A stretch of DNA of 35,279 nucleotides. Origin: an uncultured Pelagibacteraceae bacterium. Lineage in GTDB: Bacteria; Pseudomonadota; Alphaproteobacteria; Pelagibacterales; Pelagibacteraceae. The notes under the pieces were generated by a model. The model was not told the origin of the DNA. It saw only the letters and a list, made by a program, of their open reading frames with translations, and searched no databases. The position numbers and the translations under genes were made by a program. This document shows, in pieces, positions 1-10,094 of the stretch; within the stretch, counting starts at the first letter, position 1, and each line of letters opens with the position of its first letter. Where the stretch lies: contig CACFIH010000011.1 of NCBI GenBank assembly GCA_902566365.1, positions 1 through 35,279 of the forward strand. Direction: 5' to 3'.

Positions 1-763
1 AACTTTCAATGGAAATTTCTCCTCTCATTTTAAAAGATCCTCTACCCTTATTATAACCCTGTTTTATTATATCTTTACCAATTATAATTCCACCAGTTGG
101 AAAATCTGGACCAGGTATATGTTTCATTAAATCTTTAATCTTAATATCTTTATTTTCTATCAACGCTAATGTTCCATTAATTATTTCTCCTAAATTATGT
201 GGAGGAATACTAGTTGCCATTCCAACTGCAATACCACCTGCTCCATTTACTAATAAATTTGGAAATTGAGCTGGTAAAACTTCTGGTTCTTTTTCTGTTT
301 CATCGTAATTATTTTTAAAATTAATTGTATTTTTTTCAATATCGTCAATTAGAAATTGAGATACTTTTGAAAGTCTTGTTTCAGTATATCTCATCGCTGC
401 AGGTGGATCTCCATCTATTGATCCAAAATTTCCTTGACCATCAATCAAAGGAAGACTCATAGAAAAATCTTGAACCATACGAACTAAAGCATCGTACACA
501 GACTGATCTCCATGAGGATGATATTTACCTATCACGTCTCCGACAATTCTTGCTGATTTTCTAAATTGTTTAGACCAATCATAGCCTCCTTTATACATTG
601 CGTATAAAATTCGTCTATGTACAGGCTTCAATCCGTCTCTTATGTCTGGAAGTGCTCTACTAACTATTACGCTCATTGCATAAGAGAGATAAGACGAACT
701 CATCTCATCATGCATTGAGATTAATTTTATGTTCTTATCGTTTTGTATCTCAGATTTTTCCAT
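1..763 (-). CDS. gyrA: DNA gyrase subunit A, N-terminal 254 residues (cut by window edge)
   Basis: This is the breakage-reunion subunit of DNA gyrase, which introduces negative supercoils. The ATG is at 763-761 and the reading frame stays open to the window edge, so only the winged-helix and tower part is present. The core [18 protein letters not shown] (about residues 27-44) and the active-site context AAMRYTE, with Tyr126 as the likely DNA-linking residue, are visible. The quinolone region reads [15 protein letters not shown]. Gln87 occupies the place of E. coli Ser83. The gene starts 5 bases after the ssb stop, so the two are probably co-transcribed. ParC is the alternative, but linkage to ssb and the sequence itself favour GyrA. 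Confidence 0.95.
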   Translation of the reverse strand, partial: MEKSEIQNDKNIKLISMHDEMSSSYLSYAMSVIVSRALPDIRDGLKPVHRRILYAMYKGGYDWSKQFRKSARIVGDVIGKYHPHGDQSVYDALVRMVQDFSMSLPLIDGQGNFGSIDGDPPAAMRYTETRLSKVSQFLIDDIEKNTINFKNNYDETEKEPEVLPAQFPNLLVNGAGGIAVGMATSIPPHNLGEIINGTLALIENKDIKIKDLMKHIPGPDFPTGGIIIGKDIIKQGYNKGRGSFKMRGEISIES

Positions 764-768
764 AGTTT

Positions 769-1224
769 CTAAAATGGAATTTCATCATCCATATCATTAG
801 ATATTTGAGACATTTCATCATTATTATTTGATGATTGATTGGAGTCATTAGAAATGTTATTTGAGGAATTGCCTCCACCCAACATTGTTAATGAAGAATT
901 ATATCCTTGAATAATAATTTCTGTAGAATATTTATCTTGTCCAGATTGTTCATCTTTCCATTTTCTAGTAGATAATTGCCCCTCAACATAAATTTGAGCA
1001 CCTTTTTTTAAATATTGTTGCACCACATTTATTAAGCCCTCGTTGAATACAACTATACGGTGCCATTCCGTTTTTTCTTTTTTTTCACCAGTATTTTTAT
1101 CTTTCCATGATTGGCTTGTTGCAAGACTCAATCTAGCAACACTTTTGCCATTAACCATTTGTTTTATTTCGGGATCTGCGCCCAAACGACCAATTAAAAG
1201 TACTTTATTTAAACTTCCAGCCAT
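769..1224 (-). CDS. ssb: Single-stranded DNA-binding protein
   Basis: This protein coats single-stranded DNA in replication, repair and recombination. It has 151 residues. The N-terminal OB-fold begins [16 protein letters not shown] and runs to about residue 112. A low-complexity Asn/Ser linker follows (about 115-140). The acidic tail MDDEIPF is the usual docking peptide for SSB-binding partners. The length is close to that of other alphaproteobacterial SSBs. It lies directly upstream of gyrA and diverges from uvrA with 90 bases between the start codons, an arrangement like the E. coli ssb/uvrA pair. I find no obvious SOS operator in that gap. Confidence 0.97.
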   Translation of the reverse strand: MAGSLNKVLLIGRLGADPEIKQMVNGKSVARLSLATSQSWKDKNTGEKKEKTEWHRIVVFNEGLINVVQQYLKKGAQIYVEGQLSTRKWKDEQSGQDKYSTEIIIQGYNSSLTMLGGGNSSNNISNDSNQSSNNNDEMSQISNDMDDEIPF

Positions 1225-1314
1225 AATATTTTATTATTTGTTAAATTAATTTATTTGAATTATATCACAATTTACTCTGAATATTAATTTTATTAAGTCA
1301 AAGCAACAAGAATT

Positions 1315-4173
1315 ATGATCAAAAAGATAGTTATTAAGGGAGCTAAAGAACACAACTTACAGAATATTTCATTAGAAATACCAAAAGATAAATTTATTGT
1401 TATAACAGGTCTGTCAGGTTCAGGAAAATCATCTCTAGCTTTTGATACAGTATATGCTGAAGGGCAAAGAAGATATGTTGAAAGTTTGTCAGCTTATGCA
1501 CGTCAATTTTTAGATAAAATGAAAAAACCGAATGTAGATTTAATTGAAGGATTAAGTCCAGCTATCTCAATAGAACAAAAAAATACCTCTAAAAATCCAA
1601 GATCTACAGTCGCTACTGTTACAGAAATATATGACTACATGAGAGTTCTTTATGCAAGAGCTGGTGTCCCATTTTCACCTTTCACAGGTAAACCTATAGA
1701 GTCTCAAACTATTTCTCAAATAGTTGACAAAATTAAAGAATTACCCAAAAAATCTACTATTTATATATATTCTCCAGTAGTTAGAGGTCGTAAAGGTGAA
1801 TACAAAAAAGAAATACAGAGTTACAAAAAAAGAGGATTTAGAAAAATCAAAATAGATAATATTTTATATGATATCGATAAGGTTCCAGAATTAAATAAAA
1901 AAATAAAACATGATATATCTATTTTAATTGATAGGATTGTTTTAAATAGTTCTTTAGGTAATAGATTAGCTGAAAGTATAGAAACTTCAGTTAATTTAGC
2001 AAATGGTTTAGTTTTTATTGAGTATGAGGATGAAACATTACCAAAAAAATTCAGAAAAGTAGAAAAACAAATTTTTTCAACAAAATTTGCTTGCCCTGAA
2101 AGTGGTTTTACTATTGAAGAGATAGAACCACGACTATTTTCTTTTAATAGTCCATTTGGTGCATGTGAAGAATGTGAAGGAATAGGTGTAAAGTTAAATG
2201 TAGATCCAAAATTAGTAGTACCAAATGAAAAAAAAAGTATTAGTTCAGGAGCTATTGAACCGTGGGCAAAAACTACAACATTATATTATGCACAAACTCT
2301 TGCTTCATTAGCTAAACATTACGATTTTTCATTAGATGAAAAATGGTCAAAACTATCCAAAAAAATAAAGGATATTATTCTTTATGGATCTGACGATGAG
2401 GAAATAAAATTTTCCTATGATGATGGTTATGAAAAATATTCATATAAAAAAACATTCGAAGGAGTAATCAATAATTTAGAAAGAAGATATTTGGAAACTG
2501 ATAGTGATTGGAAGAGAGAAGAAATAGCTCAATATCAATCAGATACTAAATGCGAAAGATGTCATGGTTATAGATTAAAAGATGAAGCACTTTGTGTAAA
2601 AATAAATGGTCTTCATATTAGTGAAGTAACAAAAAAATCTATATCTGACGCCTCTAAATGGTTTGAAGATTTAAAAAATAATCTTAATAAAAAACAATTA
2701 AAAATTGCAGAACATATACTTAAAGAAATCAATGAAAGATTGAATTTTTTATTGAATGTTGGTCTTGATTATTTAACTCTTTCAAGAGAGTCTGGAACTC
2801 TATCCGGTGGAGAGGCTCAGAGAATAAGACTTGCTTCACAAATTGGATCTGGTTTAACTGGAGTTCTTTATGTTTTAGATGAACCCTCAATAGGCCTTCA
2901 TCAAAAAGACAATGTAAAACTTATAAATGCATTAAAGAGATTAAGAGATTTAGGAAACACGGTTATTGTAGTTGAACATGATACTGAAACAATGCAGAAT
3001 GCAGATCACATAATAGATCTTGGACCGGAAGCAGGTAACAATGGCGGAAAAATTGTTGCACAAGGAAGTTGTGAAGAAATAAGTCAAAATGAAAATAGTA
3101 TTACCGGAAAGTATCTATCTAATAAACTAAAAATACATGTACCACAAAAAAGACGCTTAGCTAAAAATGGAAGATTTTTAGAAATTAATGGAGCTACTGG
3201 AAATAATTTAGATAATGTTAATTTAAAAATACCATTAGGTAATTTAACTTGTGTTACTGGAGTATCTGGAAGTGGTAAATCAACTTTAGTATTACAAACT
3301 TTATATAATGCATTGAACCTTACCTTGAATAATAACAAATCAAGAAAAATTCCAAAACCTTTTAAAAATTTTAAAGGAACAGAGCTAGTCGATAAAATTA
3401 TAGATATAGATCAATCACCTATTGGAAGGACACCAAGATCAAATCCAGCAACTTATACGGGGGCATTTGGTCCAATTAGAGATTGGTTTACATCTTTACC
3501 TGAATCAAAATCAAGAGGTTATAAGCCTGGAAGATTTTCTTTCAATGTTAAAGGTGGTAGATGTGAGGCATGTGAAGGAGATGGAGTTATTACATATGAG
3601 ATGCACTTTCTACCCGATGTATATATACAATGTGATGAATGTAAAGGTACTCGATATAATCGTGAAACTTTAGAGATTAAGTTTAAGGATAAGAGTATTG
3701 CTGATGTACTTGATATGACTGTTGATGAAGGATGTGAATTTTTTGAGAATATTTCAAATATAAAATCTAAACTACTTACTTTAAAAAAAGTTGGTTTAGG
3801 GTACATTAAAATTGGACAACAAGCTACCACATTATCTGGTGGTGAAGCACAAAGAATCAAATTAGCAAAAGAATTATCCAAAAGATCAACTGGTAGAACT
3901 ATTTATATATTAGACGAACCAACTACAGGATTACATCAACATGATATTAAAAAATTACTAGAAATACTTCATACTTTCGTTGCTTTAGGAAACACAGTTG
4001 TGGTTATTGAGCATAATCTCGATGTAATTAAAACAGCTGATTATATTGTTGATATGGGTCCAGAAGGTGGTGTTAAAGGTGGAAAAATTATCGCAGAAGG
4101 TAAACCAGAAGAAATATGCAAAATTTCTAATAGTTATACAGGAAAATTTTTAAAACCTCTTTTAAAATTATAA
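1315..4173 (+). CDS. uvrA: Excinuclease ABC subunit A (UvrA)
   Basis: This is the damage-recognition ATPase of nucleotide excision repair, acting with UvrB. At 952 residues it is full length. It has two ABC modules: Walker A GLSGSGKS at 32-39 and GVSGSGKS at 649-656, with signature LSGGEAQR at 496-503 and 840-847, each followed by a Walker B ending in LDEPS or LDEPT. The C-terminal zinc module is complete (Cys750, 753, 773, 776). In the N-terminal zinc module, Cys260, Cys284 and Cys287 are present, but the fourth position is Ser263 (CPESGF). I recall the same CPxSGF pattern from other alphaproteobacteria. The gene is monocistronic or heads a short plus-strand unit with the gene at 4217. Confidence 0.98.
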   Translation: MIKKIVIKGAKEHNLQNISLEIPKDKFIVITGLSGSGKSSLAFDTVYAEGQRRYVESLSAYARQFLDKMKKPNVDLIEGLSPAISIEQKNTSKNPRSTVATVTEIYDYMRVLYARAGVPFSPFTGKPIESQTISQIVDKIKELPKKSTIYIYSPVVRGRKGEYKKEIQSYKKRGFRKIKIDNILYDIDKVPELNKKIKHDISILIDRIVLNSSLGNRLAESIETSVNLANGLVFIEYEDETLPKKFRKVEKQIFSTKFACPESGFTIEEIEPRLFSFNSPFGACEECEGIGVKLNVDPKLVVPNEKKSISSGAIEPWAKTTTLYYAQTLASLAKHYDFSLDEKWSKLSKKIKDIILYGSDDEEIKFSYDDGYEKYSYKKTFEGVINNLERRYLETDSDWKREEIAQYQSDTKCERCHGYRLKDEALCVKINGLHISEVTKKSISDASKWFEDLKNNLNKKQLKIAEHILKEINERLNFLLNVGLDYLTLSRESGTLSGGEAQRIRLASQIGSGLTGVLYVLDEPSIGLHQKDNVKLINALKRLRDLGNTVIVVEHDTETMQNADHIIDLGPEAGNNGGKIVAQGSCEEISQNENSITGKYLSNKLKIHVPQKRRLAKNGRFLEINGATGNNLDNVNLKIPLGNLTCVTGVSGSGKSTLVLQTLYNALNLTLNNNKSRKIPKPFKNFKGTELVDKIIDIDQSPIGRTPRSNPATYTGAFGPIRDWFTSLPESKSRGYKPGRFSFNVKGGRCEACEGDGVITYEMHFLPDVYIQCDECKGTRYNRETLEIKFKDKSIADVLDMTVDEGCEFFENISNIKSKLLTLKKVGLGYIKIGQQATTLSGGEAQRIKLAKELSKRSTGRTIYILDEPTTGLHQHDIKKLLEILHTFVALGNTVVVIEHNLDVIKTADYIVDMGPEGGVKGGKIIAEGKPEEICKISNSYTGKFLKPLLKL

Positions 4174-4216
4174 ATTTACTAGTTAAATTTTCTTAAAATT
4201 AGTATATAAATTTGCT

Positions 4217-4819
4217 ATGGGTAATTTACTATCATCATTATCTAAAACTATTCACGCTTCATTAGCCCTATCAATAATATTATTTTTGGGTTTTTTTTAT
4301 CAAAATGATGGTTTTTCTTTTGATACGCTCTTTTGGAGTTGGGTGGCAAGATATACACATGTTGTAGTAGGTATCATGTGGATTGGTTTACTTTGGTATT
4401 TTAATTTTGTTCAAATACCAAATATGTCAAAAATTCCAGATGAACAAAAACCCGCGGTAGGTAAAGTAATAGCTCCAGCAGCATTATTTTATTTTAGATG
4501 GGCTGCTGCTTTTACTATCTTATCAGGTTTGATACTCGCATATTTAAATGGATATTTACATGATGCGATGACACTCAGCATTGGATCAGGTATTCCAAAA
4601 CATACTGCTATTGGACTAGGAATGTGGTTAGGTTTAATAATGGCTTTTAATGTTTGGTTTGTAATTTGGCCAAATCAAAAAAGAGCTTTAGGAATTGTTG
4701 AATGTGATCCTGAATTAAAAGCGAAATCGGCAAGAACAGCTATGCTTTTTTCAAGAACAAACACATTATTATCACTACCGATGTTGCTTACAATGGTAGC
4801 TGCACAAAATTTATATTAA
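4217..4819 (+). CDS. Integral membrane protein resembling the urate-oxidase N-terminal domain of PuuD (DUF989-type)
   Basis: This is a 200-residue membrane protein with about five hydrophobic segments (near 11-27, 47-66, 88-110, 125-150 and 178-196). The segment WVARYTHVVVGIMWIGLLWY followed by FNFVQIPNM matches my recollection of the membrane domain of PuuD-type urate hydroxylases, including a His in the second segment that could bind haem. PuuD proteins normally carry a C-terminal cytochrome c domain. This protein ends soon after the last membrane helix and has no CxxCH motif. No purine-degradation genes lie nearby, so urate as substrate is not supported. The stop codon abuts the convergent secF stop with no base between them. 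Confidence 0.6.
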   Translation: MGNLLSSLSKTIHASLALSIILFLGFFYQNDGFSFDTLFWSWVARYTHVVVGIMWIGLLWYFNFVQIPNMSKIPDEQKPAVGKVIAPAALFYFRWAAAFTILSGLILAYLNGYLHDAMTLSIGSGIPKHTAIGLGMWLGLIMAFNVWFVIWPNQKRALGIVECDPELKAKSARTAMLFSRTNTLLSLPMLLTMVAAQNLY

Positions 4820-5701
4820 TTATTTTTCTTCCTTTAAAATAGTTTTTTGTGAAACATTAAGCCTTACTAAGACAGTATTCGCAATATATATAGATGAATA
4901 AGTTCCAAATAATACTCCAAAAATCATTGCTAAAGAAAAACCTTTTAATATCTCGCCACCAAAAAAAAATATAGAAATCAAAGCTAATAATGTTGTTACT
5001 GATGTTATCAAAGTTCTAGATAATGTTTCATTAATTGAAATATTTGTTAAATCAAAGATTTTTATATCAGAATATTTTCTTAAATTTTCTCTTACTCTAT
5101 CATAAATCACAACTGTATCGTTCATTGAATAACCAACAATGGTTAACACTGCTGCGATAATTGATAAGTTTATTTCAAGACTTAATAGCGAAAATATACC
5201 TAGTGTAACAATTACATCATGAGATAAGGCTAAAATTGCACCTAGGCTAAATTGCCATTCAAATCTGATCCAAATATAAATTAGCATTAAAGTTAGTGCT
5301 ACTGAAATAGCAATTATTCCAGACTTTAATAATTCATCACTAACTTTTGGGCCAACGTTTTCTACTCTCCTGAAGTCGAAATCATTTCCAAATGAATTTT
5401 CTAAATTCTTTCTTATTTCTTCAATTATATTTTTACTTTCATTATTTTCAAATTTAATCAAAAAATCAGTATTATTTCCAAAATTCTTAACAGAAACATC
5501 TCCTAGATTCATTTGACTTAAATTATCTCTTAAAGATGAAACATTTATTTTTGTATCAGTTGATCTTAGTTCAATTAAAGTTCCACCCTTAAAATCTATA
5601 CCAAAATTTAAACCTTTAAATATTAATAGTAATAAAGATATCAAAACCAAACTAACAGAAAGAATATTAAATTTGTTATAATATTTATTAAAAGCAATCA
5701 T
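4820..5701 (-). CDS. secF: Protein translocase subunit SecF
   Basis: SecF partners SecD in the inner membrane, where the pair uses the proton gradient to pull exported proteins out of the SecYEG channel. It has 293 residues. The first helix is followed by NFGIDFKGGTLIELR, a typical SecF start to the periplasmic domain. Five further helices lie in the C-terminal half, with the family motif SMNDTVVIYDRVREN. The gene starts at the base next to the secD stop, so translation is probably coupled. It closes the yajC-secD-secF unit. Confidence 0.96.
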   Translation of the reverse strand: MIAFNKYYNKFNILSVSLVLISLLLLIFKGLNFGIDFKGGTLIELRSTDTKINVSSLRDNLSQMNLGDVSVKNFGNNTDFLIKFENNESKNIIEEIRKNLENSFGNDFDFRRVENVGPKVSDELLKSGIIAISVALTLMLIYIWIRFEWQFSLGAILALSHDVIVTLGIFSLLSLEINLSIIAAVLTIVGYSMNDTVVIYDRVRENLRKYSDIKIFDLTNISINETLSRTLITSVTTLLALISIFFFGGEILKGFSLAMIFGVLFGTYSSIYIANTVLVRLNVSQKTILKEEK

Positions 5702-7255
5702 TTAAATTAGCCTTTCTTTTTCTTTGTTTTTAGAGACATATAAAACAGTTAGTAATCTTGCTATAAAATACACTGAAAATAAAGTCGTCAGTATTCCAAC
5801 GCCTAGGGTCAAAGAAAAACCTTTTATCGGTCCAGAGCCCATAAAAAATAAAATGATGGCAGCTAATAAGGTGGTAACATTTGCATCTAAAATAGCTGTT
5901 TTTGATTTTGTATAACCACTATCAAAAGCTATTAAATTATTTTTTTCATTTTTCAATTCTTCTTTAATTCTTTCAAATATCAAAACATTCGCATCTACGG
6001 CCATACCCACTGTTAAAATTATTCCAGCTATTCCAGGCAAAGTTAATGTTGCTTCAAATAAGGTTAAAATTCCAACTAATAAAAATAAATTGATAATCAA
6101 AGTAAGATTAGTTATTAATCCAAAAATTTTGTATTTTATAAAAATAAATACTACAACCAAAATAAAACCAATTATTAAAGCAACTACTCCTGCTTTAATA
6201 GAGTCTTTACCTAGATCTGGACCGACGGTTCTTTCTTCTATAATATTTAATGGAGCTGGTAATGCTCCCGATCTTAAAAGTAAAGCTAAATCAGTTGCTG
6301 ATTGGAATGTGAAACCACCACTGATTTGTCCTGATCCACTTGCTATAGTATCTCTGATAACAGGAGCGCTAATAATTTTTCCATCTAAAACAATAGCAAG
6401 TTGTTTTCCTATACCTGTTGAGGTTGCTTTACCAAATCGTTTAGCACCAACTCTATCAAGCGTAAAAGAAACAACGGTTTCATTAGTTTCACTATTCATT
6501 CTTGGTTGAGCATCTAAAAGATTATCTCCACTTAAGATGATTCTTTTACTAACTATTGCCTCTTCATTAGTATCCTCATATTTAAGTTTTTCAGATCCAA
6601 AAGAATCAGCATCTGAAGTAGTCACAAATCTAAAAGTCAAATTTGCTGTTTTTCCTAATAAGGATTTAATTCTCATTGGATCATCTAAACCAGGGAGTTC
6701 TACTAAAATTCTATCATTTCCTCTTTTAAGAATATTTGGTTCATTAGTTCCAATTTCGTCTATTCTTCTTCTTACAATTTCTAAAGCCTGATCTTGTGAT
6801 GATATTTTTAATTCCACTAATCCTTGTTTAGAAAAGCTAACATGAAAAGAATTATCAATCTCTTCAATACTAAGTTGATGAGATTTAAATCTGGGATAAT
6901 AAGGGTTTAAATTACTGTTTTCGTTATTAAACTCGTCTAAAATTAATTGTTTAAATTCTTCATCAACAGAAAATGATAGTTTTTCGTTAAGAAGTTTTAA
7001 ATTAGATAATCTTATATTTTTTTCTTTGAAAAAATTTCTTAAAGTAATTGTTAAATTTTGAAGTTTTTGCTCAATAACAGGTGTATTATCAATTTCTAAA
7101 AGAAGATAAGAACCACCTTGTAAATCTAAACCTAAATTAATTTTTTTATTTAATATATTATTATTAAAATTAAAAAGATTAGATGACGCTATAAGTAAAA
7201 AAAATAATGAAACTAACGAAATTATTATTATTCTAAGTTTCGAAAAGTATAACAC
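5702..7255 (-). CDS. secD: Protein translocase subunit SecD (GTG start)
   Basis: SecD is the large partner of SecF. It has 517 residues. An N-terminal helix is followed by INLGLDLQGGSYLLLEID, the conserved SecD signature. The large periplasmic domain runs to about residue 345, and a six-helix RND-type region follows with MAVDANVLIFERIKEE. The start codon is GTG at 7255-7253. No upstream in-frame ATG is plausible, because the yajC stop lies 12 bases upstream. It is co-transcribed with yajC and secF. Confidence 0.96.
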   Translation of the reverse strand: MLYFSKLRIIIISLVSLFFLLIASSNLFNFNNNILNKKINLGLDLQGGSYLLLEIDNTPVIEQKLQNLTITLRNFFKEKNIRLSNLKLLNEKLSFSVDEEFKQLILDEFNNENSNLNPYYPRFKSHQLSIEEIDNSFHVSFSKQGLVELKISSQDQALEIVRRRIDEIGTNEPNILKRGNDRILVELPGLDDPMRIKSLLGKTANLTFRFVTTSDADSFGSEKLKYEDTNEEAIVSKRIILSGDNLLDAQPRMNSETNETVVSFTLDRVGAKRFGKATSTGIGKQLAIVLDGKIISAPVIRDTIASGSGQISGGFTFQSATDLALLLRSGALPAPLNIIEERTVGPDLGKDSIKAGVVALIIGFILVVVFIFIKYKIFGLITNLTLIINLFLLVGILTLFEATLTLPGIAGIILTVGMAVDANVLIFERIKEELKNEKNNLIAFDSGYTKSKTAILDANVTTLLAAIILFFMGSGPIKGFSLTLGVGILTTLFSVYFIARLLTVLYVSKNKEKERLI

Positions 7256-7267
7256 TATTTAAAAAAT

Positions 7268-7555
7268 CTATTTCTTAACTTCTTGAGAATTCATTAGGCT
7301 TTGAACACCAGTTCCTCTAATAACTTCTACAGTAACATTTTCAGCAATTTCCACCTCTATCTTATCATTATCAATTACTCTCGTTATTGTTCCAGTAATT
7401 CCCCCTGATGTCACAACTTTATCTCCTTTTTTTAAACCCTCAACCATTGCTTTATGTTCTTTAACTTTTTTTTGTTGCGGTCTAATTAAGAAAAAATAAA
7501 AAATTACAAATATTAATATTAGCGGTATAAATTGACCTATTCCTGAACTTTCCAT
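7268..7555 (-). CDS. yajC: Sec translocon accessory subunit YajC
   Basis: This small inner-membrane protein associates with SecDF. It has 95 residues. One N-terminal helix (about 6-24) ends in the family motif FLIRPQQKK. A cytoplasmic beta-rich domain follows, with GLKKGDKVVTSGGITGTI. The ATG at 7555 is preceded by a good AGGAG ribosome binding site. It lies 54 bases after the serS stop, so it may either start its own transcript or continue the long upstream operon. Confidence 0.96.
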   Translation of the reverse strand: MESSGIGQFIPLILIFVIFYFFLIRPQQKKVKEHKAMVEGLKKGDKVVTSGGITGTITRVIDNDKIEVEIAENVTVEVIRGTGVQSLMNSQEVKK

Positions 7556-7609
7556 AAAACTCCTTGATTAAAAAAAGATATTTATACTATCTAAGTGATT
7601 AAAACAACT

Positions 7610-8869
7610 TTAATTGACTGAAATTTTTTCTAAATTGTTCATATAAGGTCTTAATACTTTTGGAATTCGAATTGAACCATCTTTTTGTTGATAATTTTCC
7701 ATAACAGCAATCAAAGTTCTTCCTATAGCAAGACCACTTCCGTTTAAAGTCCCAGGAAATAAAGTTTCTTTTTTTTGGTTTTTATACCTAGTTTTCATTC
7801 TCACTGCTTGAAAAGTACCACATGAAGAACATGATGAAATTTCTCGGTATTTATTTTCTGAAGGTAACCATACTTCTATATCATAGGTTTTTTCGGCGCT
7901 AAAACCCATATCTCCACTACATAAAATTACTTTTCTATAAGGCAACTCCAAAAGATCTAAAATACCTGTTGCACAATTAGTCATTCTTTCAAGTTCTTCC
8001 ATACATTTTGTTTGTTCTACAATACTTACCATTTCAACTTTATAGAATTGATGTTGTCTAATCATTCCTTTGGTATCTTTTCCATAACTACCAGCTTCTT
8101 TTCTAAAACATGGAGTAGATGCAACAAACCTCATAGGAAGTAAATTGAGACCTATTATTCTGTCTTTAACTATATTTGTTAAGATAACTTCTGCCGTAGG
8201 AATTAAAAATTTTCTCTCACCTCCTTCATCTAATTTCACCTCAAATTGATCATTTTCAAACTTAGGAAGTTGACCTGTACCGAACATACTATTTTCAGAA
8301 GCTAATAGAGGCGGTGAAATTTCTTCATAACCATTTTTTGTTATGTGAATATCCAACATAAAATTTGAAATAGCCCTTTCCAATAATGCTAATTTTTTTT
8401 TTACAAAAACAAATCTAGAACCTGTAGTTTTGGTAGCTAAATCAAAATCTAGCATATCAAGTTTTTCACCAATTTCATAATGTGACATAGGTTTAAAATC
8501 AAACTCAGGTATTTCACCAGATCTGGTAACTTCAACATTATCATTGTCATTTTTTCCAATAGGAACATCAACGTGTGGAGTATTAGGAATATTAGATAAT
8601 ATCTTTTCTAGATCTGATCTAATTTTTTTTTGTTTTTCATAGAGTTTATCAATTGATCGAGAAATTTCTTTGGACTTGGCAAAAAGAGATTTATCTTTAG
8701 ATTTAGATATGTCTTTTTTTTCTTTTTCTAACAACTCTTTTTTTTGAATTAAATCTCTATTCTGAATATCTAAATCTTTTAATATATTTAAGTCTATATT
8801 CACCAATCTTTTTTTAAGTGCTTCCTCAAAAGTGGAAAAATCTTTTCTTATTTCTTTTAAATCATGCAT
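7610..8869 (-). CDS. serS: Seryl-tRNA synthetase
   Basis: This enzyme charges tRNA-Ser (and tRNA-Sec where present) with serine. It has 419 residues. The N-terminal long coiled-coil tRNA-binding arm covers about residues 28-105 and is lysine/glutamate-rich. The class II catalytic core follows, with motif 2 near PCFRKEAGSYGKDTKGM and motif 3 GSGLAIGRTLIAVMENYQ. The start codon overlaps the tatC stop by 8 bases. Placement downstream of tatABC is the common alphaproteobacterial order. Confidence 0.97.
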   Translation of the reverse strand: MHDLKEIRKDFSTFEEALKKRLVNIDLNILKDLDIQNRDLIQKKELLEKEKKDISKSKDKSLFAKSKEISRSIDKLYEKQKKIRSDLEKILSNIPNTPHVDVPIGKNDNDNVEVTRSGEIPEFDFKPMSHYEIGEKLDMLDFDLATKTTGSRFVFVKKKLALLERAISNFMLDIHITKNGYEEISPPLLASENSMFGTGQLPKFENDQFEVKLDEGGERKFLIPTAEVILTNIVKDRIIGLNLLPMRFVASTPCFRKEAGSYGKDTKGMIRQHQFYKVEMVSIVEQTKCMEELERMTNCATGILDLLELPYRKVILCSGDMGFSAEKTYDIEVWLPSENKYREISSCSSCGTFQAVRMKTRYKNQKKETLFPGTLNGSGLAIGRTLIAVMENYQQKDGSIRIPKVLRPYMNNLEKISVN

Positions 8870-9632
8870 CAGAATTTTTTAAATTTTTATTTTCTATAAA
8901 TTTTACTGAAAAAATTGATAATTCATACAAAATTAATAATGGTATAGCTAATCCAATTTGAGTTATTGGGTCTGGTGGAGTTAAAATAGCAGCTGCAGAA
9001 AAAATAATTACAACAACATACTTCCTTCTTTTTTTTAAAAAAACAGAATCAACTATTCCTACTCTTGCTAGTAAACTTAAGACAACAGGTAATTGAAAAC
9101 TAATTCCAAAAGCAAATATTAGTTTCATTACTAAAGAAAGATATTCGTTTACTTTTGCTTCTAATTGTATTGGTAAATTAGTAGATAAACCAGTACTTTC
9201 AAAAGATAAAAAAAACTTAATAGCTAAAGGCATAATTAAATAATAAACCAACATTCCACCTAATAAAAATAATATTGGTGTTAAAATTAAGTAAGGTAGA
9301 ATTGCAATTTTTTCATGTTTATAAAGTCCTGGAGCTATAAACTTCCAAATTTGCATTAATATAAATGGACAAGTAACAAAAAAAGCAGTGAAAAAAGAAA
9401 CTTTCAAATAAGTTAAAAAAGTTTCCTGAAGTGCTGTAAAAATTAATCTTCTTTCTGATCCATCGTCTTTTACAGCCTTGGCAAAAGGTTCTACCAAGAA
9501 ACCATATAGATGCTCAGCAAAAAAATAGCAAGCAATGAAAAAAATAATTAAAAAAATAAAACTATGAATTAATCTTTTTCTTAGCTCAGCTAAATGAGTT
9601 ACGAAACCACCATCTTTTTCATCATGAGTCAT
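8862..9632 (-). CDS. tatC: Sec-independent protein translocase TatC
   Basis: TatC is the receptor of the twin-arginine pathway, which exports folded proteins such as cofactor-containing enzymes. It has 256 residues and six predicted membrane helices. The conserved cytoplasmic N-terminal segment THLAELRKRL, which contacts the signal peptide, is visible, as is the periplasmic loop EPFAKAVKD. The start overlaps tatB by 11 bases and the stop overlaps serS by 8, so the genes are translationally coupled. Confidence 0.96.
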   Translation of the reverse strand: MTHDEKDGGFVTHLAELRKRLIHSFIFLIIFFIACYFFAEHLYGFLVEPFAKAVKDDGSERRLIFTALQETFLTYLKVSFFTAFFVTCPFILMQIWKFIAPGLYKHEKIAILPYLILTPILFLLGGMLVYYLIMPLAIKFFLSFESTGLSTNLPIQLEAKVNEYLSLVMKLIFAFGISFQLPVVLSLLARVGIVDSVFLKKRRKYVVVIIFSAAAILTPPDPITQIGLAIPLLILYELSIFSVKFIENKNLKNSDA

Positions 9633-9834
9633 CTTTTTTATCTTCTTTTTTTTCTATTTTATTTTCCTCAAGATTAATATTAGAAACTTCACTTTGAATA
9701 TTGTTAATATATCTTTTTGCAGTGCCAACCCAAGAGCCAACTTTTTTTAACATAATAGGAAAATCTTTTGGACCTAAAACAACAATAGCAATTATTACAA
9801 CAATTAAAATCTCAAACCAACCGATTGTAGGCAT
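9622..9834 (-). CDS. tatB: Sec-independent protein translocase TatB (short)
   Basis: TatB bridges the signal-peptide receptor TatC and the pore-forming TatA. It has 70 residues, much shorter than the E. coli protein (about 170). The N-terminal helix MPTIGWFEILIVVIIAIVVL is followed by the hinge GPKDFP and an amphipathic helix. The early Glu at position 8 is characteristic of TatB. The tail is a short Lys/Asp/Glu stretch. Order tatA-tatB-tatC and the 5-base gap from tatA support the call. Confidence 0.93.
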   Translation of the reverse strand: MPTIGWFEILIVVIIAIVVLGPKDFPIMLKKVGSWVGTAKRYINNIQSEVSNINLEENKIEKKEDKKDDS

Positions 9835-9839
9835 GTGAT

Positions 9840-10049
9840 TTATTCTTTGTCGCTGGGATTATTAGTATCTTTATTATCGTCAGAAATATTTTTAGGTTCA
9901 GCCTCCTCAGTAACATCAGAAGCCATTCCCTTTTTAAAACTTTTGATACCCTTGGCAAGATCACCCATTAAACTAGATATTTTTCCTCTGCCAAATAATA
10001 AAACGATTATAATTACTACAACAGCAATTTGTGTTAAGCTTGGCATCAT
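9840..10049 (-). CDS. tatA: Sec-independent protein translocase TatA
   Basis: TatA oligomerises to let folded twin-arginine substrates cross the inner membrane. It has 69 residues. A single N-terminal helix (about 7-20) ends in [20 protein letters not shown], the standard TatA hinge and amphipathic helix, with Phe-Gly at the hinge. A short acidic tail follows. Two consecutive ATG codons (10049 and 10046) could start it. It sits 45 bases after scpB and 5 bases before tatB. Confidence 0.95.
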   Translation of the reverse strand: MMPSLTQIAVVVIIIVLLFGRGKISSLMGDLAKGIKSFKKGMASDVTEEAEPKNISDDNKDTNNPSDKE

Positions 10050-10094
10050 AATAATTTCTTATACCCTTTTTATTGTAAAATTAAAAGTAGCTTT

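Noticed and set aside
1043..1249. Open frame antisense to ssb, and similar antisense frames over uvrA, secD, znuA, pstB and phoR.
   Set aside because: Each lies opposite a conserved gene, has no family features, and follows from codon bias.
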